In this document: piece after piece, positions 55,111 to 64,000 of the stretch
Layout: every line of letters starts with the position of its first letter
Numbering within the stretch: the first letter of the stretch is position 1
Assembly: GCF_040869045.1 (NCBI RefSeq)
Contig: NC_090320.1
Coordinates: 236,872,978 to 236,936,977, forward strand
Direction of reading: 5' to 3'
Length of the DNA stretch: 64,000 nt
Source of the DNA: Eurosta solidaginis
Taxonomy: Eukaryota > Arthropoda > Insecta > Diptera > Tephritidae
The notes under the pieces: model-generated
What the model was told of the DNA's origin: nothing
Databases searched by the model: none
What the model saw: only the letters and a program-made list of their open reading frames with translations
Made by a program: the position numbers and the translations under genes

Positions 55111-55439
55111 GATTACCTGAGGACTGGAGCCAACACAGAACGCACCCCCTTTCGAAGCGCATCTGACGAGCGAATCTTTGTAGATTATTGGTAATCACTG
55201 GTTAGAACCGCCATGCAAAGAAGCATCGGCTACACCGAACCGATATAAGCTGTCCTGATCATTGCGGGATATATCTTCTCGCTGAGCGAATGGGAAGAGT
55301 GTAGAGATGATCTTGCAATACACGCGCAAGAAGAACCGATTCGATGCTGGCAATTACAGTATGCAGCTGCACCGCCGAAAAGTTGACAAGAGAACTAATT
55401 TCCTAACTGAGCACCTGGTTGAAGTGATCACACTGATAG
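55111..55439. other. Unassigned, possibly LINE debris
   Basis: It is GC-richer than its surroundings, but no domain can be named. Confidence 0.35.
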
Positions 55440-55590
55440 ATCGACTTTTGCGTGACACAATATCTAATTGAAAGTGGTTGCTTCTGTAAATATCTCCACA
55501 TAGTATTTAAGGGCAAAAACCCGAACTGCCTGCACTGCGGAAAAATAAGAGATACTTGCCAACTTATCCCCTGGCAGCGTTCCTTAGCGA
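55440..55590 (+). pseudogene. R1-like LINE C-terminal finger remnant
   Basis: 'LIESGCFCKYLHI' then 'CLHCGKIRDTCQL' resembles the 'GHGCF..YLHR...C..CG..EDT' C-terminal segment of R1-group LINEs. Only about 50 residues can be matched. Confidence 0.45.
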
Positions 55591-56412
55591 CGGAAGGGCC
55601 ACGGTTAGGTATACACTTTTGGCTTCCTAGCCTCAGAGTTCACCCGTACCTGAAATTATGCTTAATGCCATCCCAGGTGCCGTCTATTATCGTTCCGAGT
55701 CATTGGGGCTAGTACCAGAAGGTGTCATTACCTTACCATACCGGATTCAATCCAGCAAGAACTGACCATATCCGTGACACTTCTTCAACCTTCAGGGAGT
55801 GTTTTTGTGGATAAAGCAAGAACTTTCACTCCTTGGCTCCGAAAGACTTACATATATAATGCTGAAATAGGGATGGCTACCTTCATCTTCTCGCCTAAAC
55901 TGAAGTCTCCTCCCATAAATCCAAAGCTAAAACTCAAACAGGTGCACAAATATCCCAACAGGTGAAAGGTCTGCTATATATATAGTGAGATTATAGAGAA
56001 ATAAATCATTGAAATCTTTTTGGATTAATAGCTTTGACAGTCTAAAAAAAAGATTGTAAATGGCAAACGCAAAGCGCTAAATCCCACTTTTCCTTTCAAT
56101 ACCACGCGCAACTTCATTACGAGCAGCAGCAACACTGCGCATGCGTTCGGCTCCTCAATAAAAATTGTGCTGAGAAAAAACAAGAAAAGTAACAGAGGAG
56201 ACTGGAACGCTACTAAAGTGACGACAGTCGTTTAGAGAATTCAAACAAATCTCATAATTAGCGTACGAAGGTCAATAGCCAAATCACAAAAGGGCTATTT
56301 TCGATAATATATAAATCCGCGGCAATCACATACTCATCTCATTTAGACGAACATCTGCTTTTGTGTTAATCTTTGTTTTATTATTTTTCTTATGACGTTG
56401 TATTTACTGTTT
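55591..56412. other. Non-coding, unassigned
   Basis: No supported gene or repeat. Confidence 0.45.
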
Positions 56413-56944
56413 TTTTTATACTCAGCTGAGCTGAGCTCACAGAGTAGGTATATTAATTTTGTTCGCATAACGGTACCCCGTAACGGCATAAACTAAGATT
56501 AGATATAGATTTCCATATATAAAAATGATCTGGGCGAAAAAAGAAATTAATTTAGCCATGTCCGTCCGTCTGTCCGTAAACACGATAACTTGAGTGAATT
56601 TTGAGGTATCTCAATGAAATTTTGTATGTAAGTTCCTGAGAACTCATCTCAGATCGCTATTTAAAATGAACGAAATCACACTATAACCACGCCCCTTTTT
56701 TCGATATCAAAAGTTTCGAAAAACCGAAAAAGTGCGTAAATGCATTACCAAAGATGGATAAAGCGATGAAACTTGGTAGGTGGGTTGACCTTATGACGCA
56801 GAATAGAAAATTAGTAAAATTTTGGGAATGGGCGTAGCACCGCCCACTTTTAAAAGAAGGTAATTTAAAAGTTTTGCAAGCTGTAATTTGGCAGCTGAGT
56901 ATGTAATGTTCGGTTACACCAGAACTTAGCCTTCCTTACTTGTT
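56413..56944 (+). mobile_element. DINE-1/mini-me-like element, short copy G without minisatellite
   Basis: The left end is ATACTCAGCTGAG, with a short GTCC/GTCT run at 56569 and 'ccacgcccc' blocks. It jumps directly to CAGCTGAGTATGTAATG and the terminal hairpin. The minisatellite and second block are absent. The inner end changed in step with the left subterminal repeat (GCTGAG/CAGCTG). Confidence 0.75.
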
Positions 56945-57486
56945 TTTAATATATTTTGTTTGCAAAGGTCTGAATTGGCAAACTTATGGTTAACGCTAAA
57001 GAGAGCCCGCGTCAGTAACAAAAACAACAACACTGTTGACGGCCTTAATTTATCACCAAATCGAAATTGTTTCCGCAAACGATTAATTTTGTTCGATTTA
57101 CGTATTGACTAGTTTTTAATAATGATACTATAATAATATACTGCTGAGATGAAAAAACGATCTAATATCGCAGCATGAGATTGCGGGCATTACGGCTTAT
57201 CTTCTAAAAACTTTGATCAGATGTCTTGTTTTTCAAATATGCGAAATAATTAATAGGCGGTAACTGGTGGCAATTGTGGTGCCTTATATGCAGTGAGAAA
57301 GAGACTTTGCGGACAAGGTCTAATGCTGACGTCTGTGGACGAGCTTTTAATTATAGCCGGCATCAACGCGAGGTAATTATAAATCTTATTTAACTCAATA
57401 AATACTCCGGCGTAGACATAAAAATAGTGCATAACAATTATAGTTTGTCGTCGCGCAACTGGTCAAAAAACGAAATCGCTGATATA
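56945..57486. other. Unassigned, with a crumb of RTE-like endonuclease
   Basis: 57288-57372 matches the DNA of the 20380-20450 part of the RTE-like endonuclease ('gagaaagagactttg' to 'tctgtggacgagc'). The rest is unrecognised. Confidence 0.5.
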
Positions 57487-59321
57487 CACCCTGAGAGAAA
57501 TGGTACGAGTAAAATCAACAACGCGGTTCTGTTGTTCTTGACTTAACGGAGATTCGGTGAAATTGATCGAATTATGGTTAATTCGACCGAGTTCTTTGTC
57601 AAGCGAACAAATTTGTTTAGTCATTTCAACAGAAGAGAAATTGTCGCTCTTAAGTTAACAAAATTCTGTAAAATTTACAGATTCCTAATCAATCTAACTA
57701 ATTTTTCTGTTAACACAACTGATCTCACTGGTCATTTCAACAGCGATCAACAGATAATACATGAGCAAATTTCAAAGAGAATTTTTCGCTCACTGGGCTC
57801 TCTATTTTGTACTTATGACGATGGTGCCACTTGTTAGAAAAAACACCAAAAAAGAAAACCACCAAATCGAAAAAAACACACAAATTGGGAAAACAACAAA
57901 AAACTAGTTTTTCAGTTACCAATACAAAACGAAAAACCCTTTTTTAAATTTATTGTGCAAAAAATTATGAGAAACCGGGACACCTATTTATCGGGTACAA
58001 TTTTGCTACTTCTCATCCAAGCGAAATGCAAAATTGCGCCCTCTTGTTGTAAAAGTTTTGTTTGAACGAACAGGATTTTTCCAAGGTTAGTAACATTTTG
58101 TTCAAGTTTTTACGAATTTTCACTCACGCGAACGATCCTAATAAGATAACAAAAACATCCTTTTTTAATGTTGATGTTTCCGACAACATAAAAGTTTAAG
58201 CTGTTTTGGAATCGTTTCAACTTAAAGTGTTACGAAAATTAAACTTGCCGAATTACATGTAAAGTTACTCCAGTGGTCAATTACCTTCTAGCGATTTGAT
58301 TCTTTACTTTTCTATAACTTACAAGTTCCCTATTTAAAATGTTATTTCCAACATTTATACTAAAAGCTTTGTTCGAAACAATCAAGTGTGGCAACTACAT
58401 GTGAGAGAAGAAACTTAGAATGAGCTGAGCTGCAACTGAAAGAATTGAGAAACAGTTTTGTGACTGCTATTTTCATTTCTATTTGCAAAGCGAAGTTCAA
58501 AACTATAAATTAAATAAATTATAAAATATAAAATTTGGTGAAATTGCGTTTAATAAAACCAAATAATAAAGTGTATAATATTTATTGTGTGCCAGCATAT
58601 TTGATGTACGCCCAACTGAAGTTCGGTTAGTAAGTGCGTACATGTATATGTAGCAAGCATGCGTATTTTTGTATTGACATATTTACGTATGTATGCATAT
58701 TAGACTGGGTCGATTTATTAACCTATATCGCGCCATCGATTTTTCGATAGAATTTGGGCTCAGGAAAAAAAGTTCCACTACGCATACCCAAAAAAATAAT
58801 TTTGAGCCTTCAAAATTTCAACAATTTTTTCGATTTTTTATGCATTTTTTCATTTTCAAGGCTCCAAATCAATTTTTATGTATTTTTTTCCGTGTCAATT
58901 GGCAAAGGCAAAATTGGTAAATGTAGTTTTTTGAAAAAAAAATCTTTTTTGGAGATTTAGAAAAATTTTGGTCAAAAAATCGATTTTTTTTTTGCAGGCT
59001 CAAAAATAATTTTTTTGGGTATGCGTACTGGAACTTGTTTTCCTGAGCCAAAATCCCATCGAAAAATCGATGGCGCGATATAGGTTAACTTTTGTCCATA
59101 CAAATCGACCCAGGTTAATGTATATGGCAACATAGGTACTTTCGTACAAAGCTGTCGCAACAACTTTTTTTTGTTCATTTGACTACTAAAACGGTCAATT
59201 ACGAATCAACAATTTGTGTGCAGTTGATTCAACATCTTGTTGCGATGGATAAAAATTTACAGAAATTTCGGTTGAATTCACCCGTATTTCGGTTAATTTT
59301 ACCAGTCTCTTTCTTTTAGTG
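57487..59321 (+). mobile_element. CACTG-ended DNA element, copy c (full length)
   Basis: The left end CACCCTGAGAGAAATGG is a diverged form of the CACTGAAAGAAA end and TTTCTTTTAGTG closes it at 59321. TA precedes the left end but AATG follows the right, so no target duplication is evident. It carries the foldback MITE (58700-59119) and starts the right duplicate block. Confidence 0.75.
58700..59119. mobile_element. Foldback MITE, duplicate copy
   Basis: Same element and same insertion point as 761-1182, so it was inserted before the segmental duplication. Confidence 0.75.
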
Positions 59322-60963
59322 AATGCTCACTTCGCATTATTTTTTCAAAAAATTAATAAATTACAATGAATTTAAATAAAATATTCCAAGTTGAACATAT
59401 TTTCAAATTGTCCTCAAGTTATTAAAAAAGCAAGTTACCCGAAAAAGGTGCCGAATTTTATATCTCGATTGGCTGAAAGAATAAGCGAGATCGATGATGC
59501 AGTGGGTTAAATTCTCCTTTGAAATGATTCTCAGCTCACACTTAAGTTGCATATATCTTCAACACGTATGAGAAGGGTTTCAAAAATCACTTTATTTGCT
59601 TAACTACAAAATGGCATCTGCTTTGATTTTCACAATTCATCATTCAACACCCAAGTCTCCTGGTTTAACATTTCCTAAAGTTGGCGGCCCTATCCCCAAC
59701 TAGTTCCTTGGAGTAAATCACATTGAACCATGTTTAAATATGACCAACACGTGTCGGCTCCTGTTACAAATGTGAATACGTAGGCACATTTTTTAACCAG
59801 GTTAGGCTTTGTCCTTCGCCAGAATACTCAAAGTGGTGAAGCAAAAGCTTTATCAAGACAGTCGAACAAATGAGCGGGTATTCTACTACCCTAACGTAGG
59901 GGATAGTCGAACTAGTCTGAAAACTGAAGGCGGTCATCCACAATGAGCTCTTATATCATAAAGCTGGAAACAAAGACTATTGAAATCAATGTATCGAACA
60001 TAAACGTCTGCAAATTTTGGTCTAAATTTTAAAACGGTCCTTGTAAAGTTTTAATTATATAGATGCGCCAAGGATTGTACGATTTTCACCCATGTATTAC
60101 CCAATAATATCCACTTAGACTGCTTATGATTTCGAGGCCGGCATCCTTGGCCGATTAGTTACTCCCTAACGTTTCAAGATGTTTTTTGGTGTAGCTCGGA
60201 AGCATAGTGCGACAAAAACATCTGTCAGAAAGCCTTCGGAGCTACACTTAGAGCTTCTAGGAAAGTGACGTCGACGAAGGTATGAGTTCGAAGTCGCAGT
60301 CCTATAGCTTCTGTGCTGGCATATGGTATACGGGCCAGGATGCGTGGTAGCGACTGGTGGTCGAGATTGCTACTGTTCGCACGTCGGGAATTGTAGCTCC
60401 TAGAAACACTGAAAACTGAAGGCGCTTTTGGCGCGATCAACAATAAGCCAGCATTGACGCTAATCGTTAAAACTGTGCCACGAGAGTCACGACTCTTAGT
60501 AGATAATTAATAGCAACCGCAAGTCGCCTTCTGGCGTGACCTGCATGTAGCCACAAATAATTTCAAGAAATCGTGCCGGCGACGAGTATTCGAGTTAACC
60601 CAGCACATCTCCTTCGGTGAAACTTCGCTACAAAAGTGTGACCATTTTAAGTATTTCTCCCTCTCTCCGCAAGGAGATACTCCCGAAATTTTTTGTTCGA
60701 TCCGCGAAATTTTGAGGCAAAAACCGCGGATCTTTCCGAAATGGCCGAAGCGTCGATTTCCTTAAATACATATAAACAAAACCTTTCCAAATATTATTTT
60801 TTTAAATTTTCGCTTTACAAGCCTCCCAGATATTCATCCGCAATTTAGTGATATTGTTCCACATCGTCAAACATACCATTGACGTCAGCAGTATGTTTCC
60901 ATATTCATTAGTTGTGGACAATGTTATACTCTGAAGTCCAGCCATTCAATTCAGAGGTTTACG

Positions 60964-61646
60964 CCTAGGACCTACCTAATTATTTTCTAGCTTTTAGTGT
61001 TATTATTACTTAATGTAAGTATTGTTTTCAATAAAGCCGTTTAACTTTATTTGATTGCCTTTTATTTCTTATTCTATTTAGTGACTCATTATTACAAGGA
61101 CTCTTTTCTGACAATTTGTTACAATCTAAGTCCTCAATACATAATCCTTCCAAAGACTTTCTTCGACGCGCTTGTATGCTTGTCTCTCCTCGAAATACAA
61201 AATATTTTGATGTCACTTCTACCGGACTGTATATTACATACAGTTCCAAATATGAGCCAAATCGGACATAATAGGTCGCTTTCTATTCTTGTATGTATTA
61301 TGTGTACCAAATATGAGCCAAATCGGACCACAAATACGATTTTTGTGAATATATCTATCATTGCGCCACCTAGCGGCGATTTTTTTCCACAGGTCGCTTT
61401 CTATTCTTGTATGTATTAAGGGTTCCAAATATGAGCCAAATCAGACCACAAATACGATTTTTGTGAATATCTGGATACTTGCGCCACCTAGCGGCGACTT
61501 TTTTTCTTATTATTGCATTGTCATCGGGTTCTGCACTATATTCCAAGTTTCAAGCTTGTAGCTTATCGGGAAGTTACTTAAATTTCAATTACAAAATTCG
61601 TGCCGGCCGTCCACCCTGTCAAGTCAATCAATATAAAACCGTTTAA
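60964..61646 (-). mobile_element. TTAAACGG element, fuller copy in the right duplicate
   Basis: The arm module (60964-61050), 'cctgacaatttgttacaatc' middle, two minisatellite units with GCGCCACCTAGCGG (61363-61376 and 61481-61494) and ATAAAACCGTTTAA (61646) are present. The left counterpart at 2902-3434 has lost the module. Confidence 0.8.
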
Positions 61647-61835
61647 AAACATCGCTTGACCTAGGAAAGGAAGACCGCTCTGATAGTAAGCCTAATGAGA
61701 GAAAAGAAAAACTGAAGCCGAAAGACGTGAGCGCGAGGAGTTTGAGATGCCGGCTGATAGAAATAACGGGAAAGCCTATGACGAAGTGAGAAAAGCAATA
61801 TCGTACAAAAGTCGGAGGAGGTTACAAATTATCCG

Positions 61836-62150
61836 TTGGCTAATTCAAACAGAGCCACAAAGTGCCTAAGTTTACTACTATACAAACTAAGATCCGGTAA
61901 GGACATACCTCCTTCTGATTGGAAATGTAGTATGCTTTGCTTATTAAGGGACGGCTTCACAAGCTGGGCTAATTACTGTGGAATGAGTCTCCACAACATT
62001 CTATTTAAGTTTATGTGCGAAATAATGAAGCCCATCTTGAACCAGCGTACTGAACTTTGTCTGGACGGCTTCGCAACTAGACAGACGAAGGATAGGTCGT
62101 CAAGTACATCGCTACCCTCTTTCGCTGTGGGGCGTAATTCTCGCATTTAA
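61836..62150 (+). pseudogene. Non-LTR reverse transcriptase remnant, duplicate copy
   Basis: A 104-codon frame starting at TTG, not ATG, includes 'LRSGKDIPPSDWKCSML' and 'NYCGMSLHNILFKF'. It is the longer version of the remnant at 3620-3921. Confidence 0.55.
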
Positions 62151-64000
62151 AGAAGGTGTGGCGTACATCTTCTCAATTTCCATATAGTACAGTTCCGGTT
62201 TTCAATCTTACCCATTCTGTAAAGATATTTGCGTAAATAAACATGCCCGGTTCGAACTTAGGTCAGGCAAAAAAGTCTACCTCTCCGCTGTGTTCGCTAC
62301 AATCAAAGATTCAGTTCTGGAATTAGCTCTAGTCTACTTTCCTGCGGTGCTGATGCTTCACTGTTATTGTCAGCATCGGCTCGATTCTTCTCGCGCCTGT
62401 ATGGCAACATCTATCTTAATTTTCTACCGAGCCTCTGTCGTATACTACTTTTCATTCCTTAGCCGCCATAAAGGTTAAGTTTGAATGGACTTGCTCTTCT
62501 TGGTTTTTCTATTTCGGAACTCAAAGTTAGCAGCAGAATGAAGGAGGGATCCTACTTCGTTGGCAAGGTCACGTGTGGAAGAGTTAGATCTCCGAATTAT
62601 TTCTAGCTGGTATCAGTCATCGTAACAAAGTGTTAGCTGAGAAGATAGTCTTTCAAACATTCTTCCCCCAGATTGCAGCCGCGAAATGTCACATGTGCCA
62701 AGGAATCGAGTACTAATAAAGATCTCTCATAGACTAAATATGTGTATAGTGGTTATATGTTGTACGGGGCTGCAATCAATTCTACCGTCATTAATCCAGT
62801 GCTAAGAGATTGCAGCTCTGCTGATCAGTCATAGTGATGCAAGGACATATCTCGCTCCTCCGATATCAAGATTAAATCCGCGCCATTCTAGCTCATCGGT
62901 CATCTTGTTTCTATTAATATTGGCAGTCTACAAAGCACCTCATTAGGGTTAAAGGATTATATACACTGACTTACCAAATTTGGTGTTATCGAAGCTACCC
63001 CGAAAGCATCCTGACTATCAGAAAATATGGCCAACCTGTCTCTCGGACAGCGAAAATTTTGAATGGGAAAACATAGTCGTTGAGTACGGGAGATAAGTAG
63101 ACATTGACGTACTCCCGGCCTTCAAAGATTCCCGCTGCTATTCCTGAGGATATTTCGAAAAGATATAACGAATATCTGTGCAGGCTTTACATGCTCATAG
63201 TCCTCTGTTATACGAAAGAGAATCCTATAGTTTATATCGAATACTGCCATTTGCCAATCCTAGTGCGTTGCTGCTGATATAGTATAGGAGTCATTAACAT
63301 TGAGCTCTTTCCACAGTCCCAAGTGTGCCTGTGATATCGTTTTCTTCATAAAGAGATCGATCGGTGGCTTGTTGCATATCACATTCAGACATTTCTTATA
63401 ATAATTTCCAACTTCCTTAAAGAAGTCTAGATATTTGTCTAACTTAATTTGTCAAATTTTTGGTTTGACCTCATTCACATTTTGCAACCTAACAGGATGT
63501 CATCCATTTGCAAATCGTGCTTAAAGCATTTACAGTAAAGCGCATCACACGTTTGTTATGATTTACTATTAAATTGTCACAGTAAATTATTTGCATTCTA
63601 ATTTGAAAATCGTGCTGAATTCATACATAAGAAATACATTTAAATTATGAGACAATAAAACTGCGCGTGTGCCATAGTTTTTTACAAGTATTAAACTGCT
63701 TGAGGCTTAAATAAACAAAAATGCACGAACATTTTTTTTAAGAACAAACATTTGCTTGATCGACAATTCGAGCATTAAAATCAAAACGTTAGATGGCATT
63801 GAAAAGGTCTTTTTAATGAGCGATGAATCCGGTAGTAACGCCATGAAAAATTACGCGTCAATACGAGTTTAGGCTATGAGAAAACATTAAGTTGAAAAAT
63901 TAGGAGAAATCAAAGGCCTTAAGTTTTTTACCATTCACGTATTGTGGTTTGTTGTACAGGTATAAAGGAATCGAGAGAGAAATAGACTTCCAAGTATCAA

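Larger units (their letters stand above)
57940..64000 (+). repeat. Right copy of the direct segmental duplication
   Basis: It is collinear with 1-5710. This copy is longer because it keeps blocks missing on the left (60267-60330, 60896-61098, 61184-61204, 62419-62450 and 62529-62566). It is cut by the window end inside the degenerate DINE-like element, at the position matching 5710. Confidence 0.93.

Overview
The window is eukaryotic and almost certainly dipteran, most likely a repeat-rich tephritid-type fruit fly. The evidence is an AT-rich composition with no operons, a canonical insect-type tRNA-Gly gene, relics of LOA-, RTE-, CR1-, I- and Jockey-like LINEs, a Penelope-like element, Ty3/gypsy fragments, and DINE-1/mini-me-style Helitron relatives with (GTCC)n microsatellites and internal minisatellites. 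Genus-level placement is inference. I support only two probable host genes: a single-exon secreted serine-protease homologue (18601-19344, minus) and tRNA-Gly(GCC) (46768-46838, plus). Nearly everything else is mobile DNA, much of it nested.

Layout. 1-5710 is a near-identical direct copy of 57940-64000, so the two window edges are one duplicated block (>6 kb) about 58 kb apart. 5630-8040 holds a DINE-like element split by a CACTG-ended DNA element, itself split by a tRNA-derived SINE. 8592-13040 is a frameshifted LOA-like LINE carrying a small LTR-bearing (TRIM-like) insertion. 13390-15011 is an element with TTAAACGG...CCGTTTAA ends, eight ~117-bp repeat units and a large hairpin. 15238-18400 is a broken Penelope-like element with GIY-YIG remnants, foldback DNA, a minisatellite and a hammerhead-ribozyme-like terminus. 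The protease homologue follows. 19676-21165 is an RTE-like LINE with one intact endonuclease ORF. 22291-31032 holds two DINE-like elements in tandem, the second broken by an RTE tail, a Helitron-like piece and a gypsy remnant. 31440-33480 is a ~313-bp tandem array, followed by an inverted DINE-like element (33481-36422). 38346-42064 is another TTAAACGG element split by a CR1-like LINE. 42-50 kb is a mosaic of LINE pieces, a MITE, the tRNA gene and SINEs. 51900-53139 is a gypsy RNase H-integrase fragment. 54752-55110 is a cluster of TATCG motifs. The duplicated block then returns.

The most interesting pattern is that two different minisatellites (about 117 bp and 313 bp) and several dispersed copies all carry a conserved CCGCTAGGTGGCGC motif, which closely resembles the CTCF insulator-binding consensus. 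I count 13 exact copies and many near copies. A separate cluster of TATCG/CGATA motifs lies at 54.8-55.1 kb. Whether these repeats have any chromatin function cannot be decided from sequence alone.
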